Of a DNA stretch of 64,000 bases, positions 31,290 through 43,101 are shown piece after piece. The stretch spans positions 818,881-882,880 of the forward strand of contig CM020514.1 of the NCBI GenBank assembly GCA_009823395.1, written 5' to 3'. This DNA comes from Thamnaconus septentrionalis (Eukaryota; Chordata; Actinopteri; Tetraodontiformes; Monacanthidae). The position numbers and the translations under genes were made by a program. The notes under the pieces were generated by a model that was not told the origin of the DNA, did not search any database, and worked only from the letters and a program-made list of their open reading frames with translations. Within the stretch, counting starts at the first letter, position 1. Each line of letters opens with the position of its first letter.

Positions 31290-33570
31290 ACACGGAACCT
31301 CAGGACTTTGTAAGACAGTGTACAAAGTGACTTGTATATACAGAAGTTATACTAGCAGTGCTTGAACTGGGCTGCAATGTACCAGTAGAACTTCTTTACA
31401 TTTGGACGTCTAAGCGTTCTCTAACCGGCTCTTATTGAAAGTGGTCGGGGAAGGTCATCAGATATTGTGGCATGGAGTCTGGCTGCACTCAGCAGTCAAT
31501 CAAAAGGCACTAAAGCATTAGATGGAGATACATTTGGAAAGCGTTTTGCTGAGCAACATGGAAACGGCCGTATTCAGCTGTTCTAGTCATGACCACTTCA
31601 TACAGTCGCTGCTATCACAGTCATTTGAACACCATGGGCAGCTCTGAAATGTTGAATATATATCAGCTGTTGACATCTGGTGACAGTGTTTATTCTCCTC
31701 TTAATGCTGAACACTGACTATGTGTTGAGTATGTAGCTGTCTGTCTAATCTATATCTGTGCTATGTTTGAATGGCATTTTGCTGATGGCTTTGATTTCTA
31801 GCATACATTGCATAGACTGATGGCAGATCTATGCAATGTATGTGGTTTATTTTCATCATTTCATTGTGTTTGTCACTGGGCTGAAATGTTGATGAATTTA
31901 GTGCATTTTTTGGAAAAGCACTCCAATGTGAAGTGGCCCCTCCTCCCTCAGCAGAATCTGCACTTTAGAACAAATGGGGAGAAGATGTGTTGTGAGTGAA
32001 CAATCAAAGTCATGTCCACGACCTTGTTGGAGTGCCATGATCCATTTCTTTCGATTGTGTATTGATGCTGACCTTAATACAGCCCAGTCCAGATACCTTC
32101 ATGGCTGACTTTTTCTTTGGATAGGTTCTTCTTGTGCAGGTGCTGCCTGCAATGCTGCCACTCTGACACAGTTTGCTTCCCCTGTCACTCATCTGCCACT
32201 CATCACCGCTGTCTGTCTTTCCTTCATGCCTTTCCTGTCATAATGCAGCACCTACAGTAGGATGAGCAAACCTCTAACTCCTGTTAATAGGAGGTAGAAC
32301 CATGCTAACATCTCACTTAATGACGTGACATCACATTGTGTTGTCACTTATTCCTAATGTGAAGCGTCTGACATGAAAGCTGTGAGCTCAAATGCGAGAC
32401 ATTGATTGCATGAGATTCGGTTTGTCTGGATGAGTTTGGAAATGGAAGCTGGATCCCTGATCTAGTCTACATATATCTACATGTGGGATACATGTTCTGA
32501 GTTATGCATAAAGTCCTATTGGGCCCTGGGTGAACCATCCACCTCCCCTCCACCCGACCACAACCACAATATCACATTACTGATGTTATTTTATTCAAAT
32601 AGTTAAAAGTTAACAAGAGCAGAGAAACAATGAGATCAATAAATGACAATAAGTGTAAATGTCACACATCCTTCATCACACAAATACAAATGACTGAAAT
32701 AAAGTCAATGAATAAAAAGACTCATGAGAATGAACATGATCTGAATTTAGTGCTCAGACTGCAGCAGGTTGTTCACTCTGGGTCCCATAGCGTCTAGGCT
32801 ACTGTTGCATGACATGCACTATCAACGTCACGCATGGAGACTTGCAAACCTTTATCTTTGGAGTCTTTCTCTTCTTCTTCTTCTCTTTCTGAATGGGGCA
32901 CCTGGTGGTTTTATTGGCCTTTTGTCCATGTGTTCTGCCCCAGCCTAGGGGGAGCCAGAACACAACATAGAATCTCCCCCCCTTCTCCCAGCTCTCAAAG
33001 AAGACCATGCGTATTAGTCCACAAGATGGATTTTATTCTCAGTCACCATCTTTGCAAAGGCGTCTGGGAGGGCGTGGCCAAAATAATAAACAAAATGGCT
33101 CTTTAAAGACTTTCCCTATTGAAAGAAAAAGAACAAAATAACAATGACTACACAGGAGATGAAGGTTTCAACAGAAATGGCTTCCCTCCCCTCCAGGCTA
33201 GTGGACGATCTCAAAGAAGAAGTCGGGAAATGACCATGACAACAAAAGAAGAGACAGACTTGACATGGAGACTAAAACCAACACAAGTTCTGCTGTTGCT
33301 GCTGTACATGGCCTCCAGTTGAGAGCGAGGAGAAGAAAAAAGAGAGAAGGATGCGCTGTGGTCATCCTCCTTCAATAGTGGCACCAGCCAATCACTCTCA
33401 AGCACCTGGAACACCAAGAAGATCCACACAGGGCCGACTGCGCCACTCAATGGCCCACAGGACACATTGCAGACAGGAAAAAAAACTGAACAGAAAACAG
33501 GGCTGACATTATAAATATATACACAAATATATAAACATGATACACCATTGACTTCTGTCCGTCAAACAGC
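31290..33570. other. No gene recognised
   Basis: About 2.3 kb without recognisable exons or repeat families. A 90-codon frame at 32,834-33,106 and an 84-codon frame at 33,211-33,465 (minus) have no domain features. It could be intron or UTR of a neighbouring gene. Confidence 0.35.
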
Positions 33571-33584
33571 CAGAGTCTACAGGC

Positions 33585-34434
33585 CAGGGGTGTCAAACTC
33601 ATTTTGGTTCATGGGCCACATGGAGAAAAATCTACTCCCAAGCGGGCCGGACCGGTAAAATCATGGTATGGTAATAATAACGGGAAAATAACAACAACTT
33701 CCAGTTGTTTTCTTTGTTTTACTTCGTTCCGTGTTATTTCAGCACTCTGCAGTCTGCATCAGTGTTGCCAACTCCTCAGTAAGGAAAGTCGCTATTGGCT
33801 GTCGTGAAAGTCACTCGAAGTCGCCAAATGACATCATCGTCTAATTTGCATAATTGACAGTTTGCACTTGATCACAACGTAATAACACCAGGAAAAGTCG
33901 CTCGAGTTGTCGCTGTGACAAAAAAAAGTCGCTGTGGGGAGAATAGCGACTTTTTGGGGGGAGAAAGTCGCCAAGTTGGCAACACTGCTCTGCATCAGCT
34001 TTGTCTGTTTCGACAGAGACATTCTGGGGTAATGAGGGTAGCGAATAGGAGACGTTCTGGGGCAATGAGGGTAGCGAATAGGAGACGTTCTTTGGCAATG
34101 AGTGTAGCCAATAGGAGACGTTCTGGGGCAATGAGGGTAGCCAATAGGGGACGTTCTGGGACAATGAGGGTAGCCAATAGGAGACGTTCTGGAACAATGA
34201 GGTAAGCAAATAGGAGACGTGAGTGGATGTACTTGTGCCGATTTGCTCAACCTCAGTATTGAGTTTGTTTGCGAAGAAGAAACGATATTGCGACACCAAG
34301 TGGACACATTTAGAACAGCACATTCTTTCATTGATAAGTTGCAGTTTTTATATTTTGCAAAATCATCACACGGGCCGGAAAGAAACAGCTTGCGGGCCTG
34401 ATCCGGCCCGCGGGCCGTATGTTTGACACCACTG
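33585..34434. mobile_element. Non-autonomous hAT-like element
   Basis: The ends are CAGGGGTGTCAAACTC and, inverted, CAGTGGTGTCAAACAT: a terminal repeat typical of hAT elements that also carry 'GGGCCACAT' and 'GGCCCGCGGGCC' near their ends, as here. Flanking GTCTACAG (33,575-33,582) and GTCTACAC (34,435-34,442) may be the degraded 8-bp target duplication, with two extra bases at the left. No transposase is encoded. Confidence 0.7.
34019..34220. repeat. 33-bp tandem repeat, ~6 units
   Basis: Units of the form 'TAGGAGACGTTCTGGGGCA' plus 'ATGAGGGTAGC(G/C)A' repeat about six times inside the hAT-like element. Because 33 is divisible by 3 the array stays open in several frames on both strands, giving 60-165-codon spurious ORFs. 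Confidence 0.85.
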
Positions 34435-34661
34435 GTCTACACTGATGTGATGGAAATAAATTCACGTAGATACAGGCACACATTCCTGGTTTGGTTTTGT
34501 TTATTTTTGCCTTTTTTGCATTTTCACAAAACCCAATAAATTGCATGTAGCTATAAGGGATCAATATTAATTTTATGAATGAAAAACAATTAAACTGGAA
34601 GCAGCAGTTTACATTGTGAATCACTTTGTCTGTTCCAGATGAATCATGTTTTATCTCATTG

Positions 34662-34675
34662 ATTTATTTATTATC
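34662..34675 (-). terminator. Poly(A) signals of NLR copy 3
   Basis: The minus strand reads AATAAATAAATC, about 520 bp beyond the terminal exon, parallel to copy 2. Confidence 0.45.
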
Positions 34676-34879
34676 ATAAACCAGAAATAAAATCTCATAA
34701 AAACAATATTTTCACCCAAAAATAAAGGTGTGATATCAACTACACAACCTTCACAATGCTGTCAGACTTTGACAAATTCGTCTTTGTGCTTCACATGAGA
34801 AACCAGGTTGAGTTGGATGGAGAACTGTGAAGTGAGAGCAGATCAGTGTGTTGTTGATGTGTGAATCCTTCATGCTGAG

Positions 34880-35203
34880 ATGTTCCAGCCGTGGATGATG
34901 AGAGCAGAAGCAATGGTTGTGTTGCTGCTGCCTTCACTGACCAGCTGCTCCAAGTCCTGCTTCTTCCACTGAGGATTCAGCTCCACCAGTGGCTTCTGGG
35001 ACGTCTCTCCCAGTAACCACAGCAGCTTGTAGGGAGAGCCAGTCCGCCAGCCACCAGGCTCAACTGGGGTCAAAGGTCGTGACACGCCCGCACACAGTGT
35101 GAGTGTGCAGCTTGCTGTTTAGCTCCACTTGTTGTAGTTCTGTCAGCCACCACCAGATGGAGCTCTCCTCTTCACTCTCCTCATCCTCCCTCAATCCTTC
35201 CAC
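34880..35203 (-). CDS. NLR copy 3 terminal exon with 3' UTR
   Basis: The acceptor TCTCTACAG is followed by G TGG AAG GAT TGA, so the coding part ends at 35,191. The remaining sequence is the shared 3' UTR. The out-of-phase frame VEGLREDEESEE...WWWLTELQQ is open here to 35,060, whereas copy 2 has a TAG in it, arguing that it is not coding. Confidence 0.6.
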
Positions 35204-35588
35204 CTGTAGAGAGAAGAAGAGACAACAGGAGTCAGGACTCACTGTCCTTGAACGCATCATCACAGAGATGTTGACTGTTGATGGAGATGATGGAGTGACT
35301 GGTGAGAAGAAGCAGACTCTCAGTCACATGTCAAGTGTGGAACATATGAAGGTCATGTGACCATGGAGTGTTGGACTGATACTGAGGCCTGAAGAAGATG
35401 AACTGATCAATAATTGAGTGGTGAACTGAGAGAAGAAGCAGTTTGGCAGCAGATGTTGGATGAATGAGGAGCAGCTGGATGTCACCATCCTCCTCTCACA
35501 CTGTGACTGGGAACACTGGACCTCTGCTGTGGGATCAACTGGCTTTGGTGCTGGAACCATCATCCACTGGTTCCAAACCAGTACTGAC

Positions 35589-35660
35589 CTCACACTCTCC
35601 AGTTGATAGTCTCTGCTGTGGACAAGATTCATCAGTGGCTTCACTGATGAATCCTTCAGG
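35589..35660 (-). pseudogene. NLR copy 3 last LRR exon, truncated
   Basis: Only the 3' ~72 bp of the last-type LRR exon remain (MNLVHSRDYQLESV). At about 35,660 the sequence jumps to intron sequence ('AGTGAAATGTCGACTTC'). The exon has lost its acceptor. Confidence 0.75.
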
Positions 35661-35945
35661 AGTGAAATGTCGACTTCAGAATCTGCAACTAAAGAAAATG
35701 TTACCTTGAAACTAAATCCTCAGACCAAAACTAATGTGTGTTGAAATCATGTTTGGTCACATGACCACTAATGACCTGTTTTTTTTTTGTTTTTTTTACT
35801 TCAAACATGAACAGAATGAAGTTTTCATATTTCTGGATGTCATTTTGATATGAATAAACCTTTAGTTCAATTTTTATTCAACATGTGTGATGAAGTGTTT
35901 TTGGTGCTGAAACCATCATCTACTGGTTCCAAACCAGTACTGACC

Positions 35946-36113
35946 TCAGAGTCTCCAGTTTACCGGACTCTGCAGAAAACTACTCAGCACCTTCACTGAT
36001 GAATCCTGCAGCTGGTTCTCATCAGGTCCAGGTGTCTGAGGTGGGAGGGGTTGGACTTCAGAGCTGAGAGCAGCCAATCACAGCTGAGCTCTGACAACCT
36101 GCAGCCCCTCAAC
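35946..36113 (-). pseudogene. NLR copy 3 LRR exon, decayed
   Basis: Good acceptor (TATTCAG|G) and [27 protein letters not shown], but several small deletions (total 6 bp against the 174-bp norm, at about 35,965 and 36,017) shift the frame in the middle. The splice sites survive. Confidence 0.75.
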
Positions 36114-36426
36114 CTGAATAAAGAATAAATGATGGAGAGTTTTTCCAGGGTGTCATCACTCTGAAAATCAAACTGAAATGTCGACTTCAGAGTCTGCAAT
36201 GACAGAAAAAAGAGAGGGAGGGCGAGAGGGTGAGTGCATGAGTGCTGCAATCTGAAATCTGACCACTAGATGGCAGGATTGTACATACTTGTATCTTCAA
36301 CCCAGTTTGACTCATTTCAAACACAAACCAGTGACTGCAAATTGAATTTCCAACAGCAGTGAAGTGGAAATCATGACAACAATAACAAGAGTGATAGAAG
36401 TTGGAGAGTGAAGAGGGTGAACTGAC

Positions 36427-36600
36427 CTCAGAGTCTCCAGTTTACAGTCTGGACTCTGCAGAAAACCACTCAGCACCTTCACTCCTGAATCCTTCAGCTT
36501 GTTGCCACTCAGGTCCAGGTGTCTGAGGTGGGAGGGGTTGGACTTCAGAGCTGAGAGCAGCCAATCACAGCTGAGCTCTAACAACCTGCACCTCCACAAC
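36427..36600 (-). CDS. NLR copy 3 LRR exon with mutated acceptor
   Basis: 174 bp, open: [48 protein letters not shown]. The acceptor position reads TATTCAT instead of the TATTCAG seen in the other LRR exons, so normal splicing to this exon is doubtful. Confidence 0.7.
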
Positions 36601-37314
36601 ATGAATACAGTATCAATATTTGATTTCTTCCATGTTGTAAATGTCATATTAAGAGTCATTTCTCCCTGTTGATGATCCAGAGGTGCAACTGTTCAGATCA
36701 TACATTCCCTAAAACCAGTCATTGTGCCAGTGTGGATCTTCATCATGTTGTCAACACAATAACAACAGCAGTGTGTCAGTCAGTGTGCAAGCCAATCAGC
36801 AGTGAAGATGGAAAATAATCAGTGAGTCCTTTGTTTGCTTGTGGCTGTTTTCAGTCATCAGAGTCTCGTTACAAGTCAAACACATTCAAAGGACAAGATG
36901 AAGAAATACTGCTGCACTATTAATCTGCCTCTAATATTTCTTCACAGGATCTTCTGCTCAGTGTGAGAGAGAGTGAGAAGTTGTGGTCCACATGTGAGAC
37001 TCTGCTGACTGTGAAAGTGAATCAAGACTCATTAACATCTGATCAGCTGCTTCATCATCATCATCATCATCCTCATTCTGCCACTGTCACATCTTCATCT
37101 CCATCCTGGACTCCAGTGGAGCAGCTTCACTCCACTCACCATCCAACACAAAGCAGCTGAGTTAGCCCTGTGTTGACAGCCTGCTGCTAAAAGTCACCAC
37201 TCAGTGTTTCCCTCATTGTTTTCTTGGAGACCTGCAGCCACAAGTGGACCTGTTGATGTTGATCCACCCTGTGACTGGAGGAGCTGCTGATATAGCAGGG
37301 TGGCTAACACCAAG

Positions 37315-37315
<1 letters not shown>

Positions 37316-37403
<88 letters not shown>
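37316..37403. repeat. (CA)n tract after the NACHT-exon donor of copy 3
   Basis: 44 CA units, about 13 bases from the donor at 37,417. Confidence 0.95.
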
Positions 37404-37408
<5 letters not shown>

Positions 37409-37416
37409 TTACGTAC

Positions 37417-39260
37417 CTTGAACATATCACAGCCTTCCTGCAGTTCCTCACAACTGGAATCAGTCTCAATCTTCCCTCATATGTTGTGTTGTACTTGCTC
37501 AGGTCCAACTCCTCCAGAACCTCCTCTGACATCTGCAGCATGTAGGCCAGAGCTGAACACTGGATCTCTGAAAGTATCTTCTCTGATCTGTTCTTTGACT
37601 GCAGGAACTCTTGGACCTCCTGATGCACTGACTGATTCTTCACCTCCAGCAGACAGTGGAAGATGTTGATGCTTCTGTCAGGAGGGATTCTATCAGTGTT
37701 CATGTCCTTTAGGTTTTTGATGACCTTCTTTTTGGTTCCTGGAAAGTTGTGAGTGTGACCCAGCAGGCCTCCTAAGAGTCTCTGGTTGGATTTCAGACTG
37801 AGTCCATGGAGAAAGCGAACAAACAAGTCCCAGTGACCATTTGGACTTTGCAGGGATTCCTCCACCATTCTTCTCAGGTACTCATCCAGGGATTCTCCAG
37901 GAGGAACATACTTTCTTCTCTTTCTGTTGGTGTGACAGTGGAAGCTGTAGACTGCAGACAGAAACTCCTGAACACTCAGATGAACGAAGCAGTAGACGGT
38001 TTTGTGGAAGATCACACTCTCTCTTCTGAAGATCTCTGTACAAACTCCTGAGTACACAGAGGCGTCAGTAACACTGAGACCAAACTTCTCCAGGTCTTCA
38101 CTGTAGCACATGATGTTTCCACTCTCCAGATGTTCAAATGCCAGCTGGCCCAGCTTCAGAAGAAGCTCCCTGTCAGCCTCCGTCAGCTTGTTGCTTTCTT
38201 CTGGCTTCATCATCTTTTTCAGGCCCTGTCGTAAGAGGGAGAACTTGTTGGGCTGCTTTTGAAGAACCTCCCTGTCAGCCTCCGTCAGCTCCTGTGGACC
38301 TCCTCCAAACTTGTGCTGCTTCCTCTTGGTCTGGACCAGCAGGAAGTGTGAGTACATGTCAGTCAGGGTCTTGGGCAGCTCTCCTCTCTGCTCTGAGCTC
38401 AACATGCTCTCCAGAACTGTGGCAGTGATCCAGCAGAACATCGGGATCTGACACATGATGTGGAGGCTCCTGGAGGCCTTGATGTGGGAGATGATCCTGC
38501 TAGACACATCTTCTCTATCTCTGAACCTCCTCCTGGTCATCGGTGAAGCCTCGTACTTCTGTCAGCCTGTCAGGGATCTGATTGGCTGCTGCAGGTCTGG
38601 AAGTTATCCACTGCACAGCCGAGGGAAGTAGATCTCCTCTGATCAGGTTTGTTAGCAGGAGGCTGACTGACTTCTTCTGAGTGACCTCAGTCACCACCTG
38701 GTTGTCCTCAAAGTCCAGAGCCAGTCTGCTTTCATCCAGGCCGTCCAAGGTGAAGAGAAGTTTGCAGACATGCAGCTGCTCTGCTGTGAGCTTCTCTAAC
38801 GTTGGATGGAAAACACGGAGCAGCTCCAGAAGACTGTAGTGCTGCTCTTTCACCAAGTTGAGCTCCCTGAATGAGAGAGGAAGCACCAGATGAAGGTCCT
38901 GGTTCTCCAAGCCCTGAGCCCAGTCCAGAGTGAACTTCTGCACTGAGAAGGTTTTTCCAACCCCAGCGACGCCGTTGGTCAGCACCACTCTGACTCTGAG
39001 TCCCTGCTGCTCAGGTAAGGCTTCAAAGATCTGGCTGCACTTGATTGGACGGTCCTGGAGGCTCTTCTTGGTCTTCAGCTGCCTGACCTCATGGTGTCTG
39101 TTGACCTCCTCACTCAGTCCCTCAGTGATGTAGAGCTCACTGTACATGCTGTTGAGGAGGGTTTGACTTCCTGCTTCTTCACCTTCAGTCACACGTTCAC
39201 ATCTCTTCTCCAGACTGATCTTCTGCTGCTGTCGAAGCTCCTGCAGACCATCATCAACCT
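37417..39260 (-). pseudogene. NLRC3-like FISNA-NACHT exon, copy 3, frameshifted
   Basis: From acceptor TGCTCCAG (39,260) to donor TTCAAG|GTACGT. FISNA (TLLNSMYSELYITEGLSEEV), Walker A GVAGVGKT near 38,965, Walker B LLFTLDGLDE, winged helix and [14 protein letters not shown] are all present. Against copy 4, 12 bp (PSCV codons) are missing in frame near 38,570. A 17-bp deletion at about 38,538 breaks the frame, with TAG at 38,515. After it the second frame is open for over 370 codons. An extra ~35 residues follow a duplicated LTEADRE. The deletion removes FRRRF-region residues, so the NACHT is interrupted. Confidence 0.85.
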
Positions 39261-39470
39261 CTGGAGCAGAGAAAAGGTTGGAGAAGAAAACATCAGTGTG
39301 ACAGTGTGAGCATCATTTTCTCTCCAAAACTTTTTCAGCTGCTTTGATTAAGCTGCTGCTGCTGCTGTGTGACTGTTTGCTCTAAATGTCCCTCAGTGAA
39401 TCTTCTCACTGGAGGTCCTGACATGATCTCAGGAGGGAGAAGTGAAGGAGGTGCAGGTGGACAGTCTTAC

Positions 39471-39589
39471 TGTGGTCAGTCTGGGTGTGACTGGCAGCTC
39501 CTGGGTCTTCACTGAAGTTGTAAGGTAGAATTTTGGACCGGTCACTCTTCATGGACAGACAGCTGGACACTGGAGACTCTGCTCTCCGT
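39471..39589 (-). CDS. NLR copy 3, N-terminal repeat exon 2
   Basis: 119 bp between acceptor CAACACAG and donor ACCACA|GTAAGA: RRAESPVSSCLSMKSDRSK, then NFSEDPGAASHTQTDH. Enters in phase 2 and leaves in phase 1, which fits the AG|GTT start of its NACHT exon. The KSDWS of copy 4 is KSDRS here. Open. Confidence 0.7.
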
Positions 39590-39853
39590 CTGTGTTGAAA
39601 ACAGACATATTGAAGTTCACATTGAAAAGTTCAATCCTTGTTTGGTTCTCCACAAACACTGACAGGAAGTTGTACTCCTCGCCGGCCCTTCACTAATCAC
39701 TTCTTGTTCTTTGGTCTCATTTCAAATTCACGCAGCTTCACAATTCAAGACTTCCTCTATTTTCCTGCAGGTGGTGACACTGAGTCACTTTGGATGAAAT
39801 CATCTAAATGTGAAGGAGCTGCAATGTGAACACTGACCTCACTGGATCCAGTT

Positions 39854-39855
<2 letters not shown>

Positions 39856-39946
<91 letters not shown>

Positions 39947-39955
39947 ACACACACA
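39856..39955. repeat. (CA)n tract after the exon-1 donor of copy 3
   Basis: About 100 bp of CA, with one CATA interruption, starting some 12 bases inside the intron. Confidence 0.95.
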
Positions 39956-39967
39956 TAGTTTTCTTAC

Positions 39968-40101
39968 TGTGTCTCAGCAGGTCCAGGTTCTTTCCTGAAG
40001 ACTGGAGGTATTTTTTTGGATCAGTGACTCTTCAGAGACTCACAGCTGAACCCTGGAGACTCTGCTGCTCCGTCCTCCTCTTCCTCCACTCCAACGCCCA
40101 T
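39968..40101 (-). pseudogene. NLR copy 3, N-terminal exon 1, with stop
   Basis: ATG at 40,101: MGVGVEEEEDGAAESPGFSC, ESLKSH, then TGA where copy 4 has Trp (KSHWS). The splice donor ACACA|GTAAGA is intact. Translation from this ATG would end after about 30 codons. Confidence 0.75.
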
Positions 40102-40262
40102 CTTCTGATCTCCTGGAGGTCAAACAGGAAGTGGGACAGTGAGCTCATAACACTCTGACTTCCACTTGGGATGCAGAGAACAGGAAGAAATCAAACAGAC
40201 ACAAGTCCGATTGCGTTGACTGACGTCACATTTAATGTGTTATTCAGTCAGTCAGGATTCAC

Positions 40263-40346
40263 CTGCTGCTCCTCCCACTGCTGCTGCTGCTGCTGCTGCT
40301 GCTCCTCCTCCTCCTTATTCTCGCTCTCTCTGCTGCTGCCTCAACA
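40263..40346 (-). other. NLR copy 3, 5' CAG-repeat exon (likely UTR)
   Basis: The CAG/AGC run ends at a GCAG|GTGAAT donor. The ATG seen in copy 4 (49,402) reads TTG here. A second, similar donor-terminated exon lies further upstream at about 40,512-40,555 (GAG..AGTAG|GTGAGT), parallel to 49,612-49,665 of copy 4. Confidence 0.45.
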
Positions 40347-40759
40347 AGGCCTCGGACAGAAAACTCCTTCACCTTCTCTACCTGCTGCTGATTGTCCATG
40401 CCTGGTCTCTAATGTGTTTTCTGACTGAATCAATCAGAAGAATAAAAAAAGATCAGATTTAAAATGTGTTATTTCAATGAAGATTTCTAATTCAGTTTTA
40501 TTCAAGACTCACCTACTGCTCCTCTCATTGTTGTTGTTGCCTCAAAATGGAGTCACACTGAAAACACCTTGACTTTCTCTTCCTGCTGCTGCTGAACACT
40601 GGAGCTCCTCCCAGTCAAATTCCCAGTCACTGATCAAAATCACATTCCAGAATGAAAGGCCAAGCTGCAGTTTTCCCCAGTGTCCACCAGAGGACGCCAT
40701 CGTCCTCACTCTGGTGGCCGAGCGCTTCAGTGGCTCCAGAGACACAACCAGGTTTCAGT

Positions 40760-41098
40760 GTGTTACTGATGATATTCTTGATAACTCACCTTCCCTTCGC
40801 CCCTCCCCCTTGCAGTTACCCAGTCTGTCTGTGTTTTTTTGTAACGTCGTTATACGTGCCTATGTTGCTGAGATTTTTTTTTGCCAGTCCCACGTTGTAT
40901 TTACTCTCAGGAGCATGGTTTGAGAGTCGCCTTTTCCCTCCACTCTCCTCCTGTTCTCCCCTTTCTGCCCCCCATTTAAAATGCCCCATCCTGCAGTCCA
41001 GTCTTTACCATGTGTATTGTATTTGACGAGGACTGTACAGTTTTGCGTGTATTTCGGTGCTTGTGACAATAAAGGGCTAATTCATTCATTCATTCATT
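40760..41098 (+). mobile_element. Probable retroposon 3' end with (ATTC)n tail
   Basis: Ends 'GTGACAATAAAGGGCTA' followed by an (ATTC)n run, the form of a LINE/SINE 3' end. It interrupts NLR 3' flank sequence that continues at 41,099 with the same 'GTAGGGGGA' context as copies 2 and 3 ('GTAGGGAGA'). The family is not identified and the left boundary is uncertain. Confidence 0.45.
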
Positions 41099-41215
41099 GT
41101 AGGGGGAACCAGTCCGCCAGTCACCAAGCTCAACTGGGGTCAAAGGTCGTGCCACAGTCAGGTATAGGAGGGCTGCGCCTCAGTGTGGAAATCATCTCCA
41201 CTGGTTGTAGTTCTG

Positions 41216-41276
41216 TCAGCCACCACTAGATGGAGTGCTCCTCTTCACTCTCTTCTGCTTCTCCCAATCGTCACAG
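41216..41276 (-). CDS. NLR copy 4 terminal exon
   Basis: The acceptor TCTCACTGCAG is followed in phase 2 by SCDDWEKQKRVKRSTPSSGG and a TGA at 41,216. The acceptor region is conserved with copies 2 and 3 but the first codons differ, so copy 4 would have a 20-residue longer tail. Confidence 0.5.
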
Positions 41277-41661
41277 CTGCAGTGAGAAGAAGAGACAGCA
41301 GGAGTCAGGACTCAAGGTCCTTGAACGCATCATCACAGAGACGTTGACTGTTGATGGAGATGATGGAGTGACTGGTGAGAAGAAGCAGACTCTCAGTCAC
41401 ATGTCAAGTGTGGAACATATGAAGGTCATGTGACCATGGAGTGTTGGACTGATACTGAGGCCTGATGAAGATGAACTGATCAATAATTGAGTGGTGAACT
41501 GAGAGAAGAAGCAGTTTGGCAGCAGATGTTGGATGAATGAGGAGCAGCTGGACGTCACCATCCTCCTCTCACACTGTGACTGGGAACCCTGGACCTCTGC
41601 TGTGGGATCAACTGGCTTTGGTGCTGGAACCATCATCCACTGGTTCCAAACCAGTACTGAC

Positions 41662-41835
41662 CTCACACTCTCCAGTTGATAGTCTCTGCTGTGGACAAGA
41701 TCCATCAGTGGCTCCGCCGATGATTCCTTCATCTTGTTCCCACTCAGGTTCAGCTGTCTGAGGTGGGAGGGGTTGGACTTCAGAGCTGACAGCAGCCAAT
41801 CACAGCTGATCTTTGACAAACTGCAGCTCCACAAC
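41662..41835 (-). CDS. NLR copy 4 LRR exon (last)
   Basis: 174 bp, phase 2 to 2: [48 protein letters not shown]. Open. Hairpin-type donor context. Confidence 0.8.
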
Positions 41836-42088
41836 CTGAATGAAGAATACAACAACAACAAATGTCACCTTGACAATAAATCTTCAGTCCAAAATGAATG
41901 CATTTAAATGATGTCGGTTTTGTTTTCATTTTACTTTTGTTCAAACATGAAGCGGACGAAATGTTCAGATATTTGTTTCATTGCAATTTTGATAACAATA
42001 TGTCTTCAGTCCAATGTTTATTCAACATGTGTGATGAAGCGTGTTTGGTGTTGAAACCATCGTCCACTGGTTCCAAACCAGTACTGAC

Positions 42089-42262
42089 CATAGAACCTCC
42101 AGTTTACAATCTGGACTCTGCAGAAAACCACTCAGCTCCTTCACTCCTGAATCCTGCAGCTGGTTAAAACCCAGGTCCAACTCTCTGAGGTGGGAGGGGT
42201 TGGACTTCAGAGCTGAGAGCAGCCAATCACAGCTGATCTCTGACAAACTGCAGCTCTCCAAA
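42089..42262 (-). CDS. NLR copy 4 LRR exon
   Basis: 174 bp: [49 protein letters not shown]. The acceptor is TATTCAG|T (usual G changed). Open. Confidence 0.8.
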
Positions 42263-42595
42263 CTGAATAAACAATAAATGATGGAGAGTTTATAATGATG
42301 GAGAGTTTCTCCAGGGTGTCATCACTCTGAAAATCAAACTGAAATGTCAACTTCAGAATTGGCAAAAAAAAAAAAAGAAAAACAATGGGAGAGAGAGGGC
42401 GAGCGAATGAGCGCTGCAATCTAACACCTGACCACAAGGTGACAGAATTTTACACACTGCACCATTAAACCCAGTCCCAGACATTTCAAACAAAAACAAG
42501 TCACTGCAAAATAAATTTACAACAATAGTGAATTGAAAACCATGACAACAACAACAAGAGTGATAGAAGTTGAAGAGTGAAGAGGGTGAACTGAC

Positions 42596-42769
42596 CTCAG
42601 AGTCTCCAGTTTACAGTCTGGACTCTGCAGAAAACCACTCAGCTCCTTCACTGATGAATCCTGCAGCTGGTTGTGAGTCAGGTCCAGGTGTCTGAGGTGG
42701 GAGGGGTTGGACTTCAGAGCTGAGAGCAGCCAATCACAGCTGATCTCTGACAAACTGCAGCTAAACAAC
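42596..42769 (-). CDS. NLR copy 4 LRR exon
   Basis: 174 bp: [49 protein letters not shown]. Non-hairpin donor class (GTCAGTTCACCCTC). Open. Confidence 0.8.
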
Positions 42770-43101
42770 CTGAATAAAGAATAAATGATGGAGAGTTTAT
42801 AATGATGGAGAGTTTTTCCAGGGTGTCATCACTCTGAAAATCAAACTGAAATGTTGACTTCTCCTTAGAAATAAATCTTCAGTTCAAAACTAATGTATTT
42901 AAATGATGTTTGGTCACATGACCACTGATGACCTTTTTGACCAAACTTTCCTTTCATTCAAACATGAACAGAAGAAAGTTTTCATAGCTCTAGATGTCAA
43001 TTTGATACGAATAAACCTTCAGTCCAATATTTATTCAACATGTGGGATGAAGTGTGTTTGGTGCTGAAACCATCATCCACTGGTTCCAAACCAGTACTGA
43101 C

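Noticed and set aside
34019..34220. Regular 33-bp repeats resembling a CRISPR array
   Set aside because: Units are contiguous with no unique spacers, sit inside a hAT-like element, and the genome is clearly a vertebrate's.
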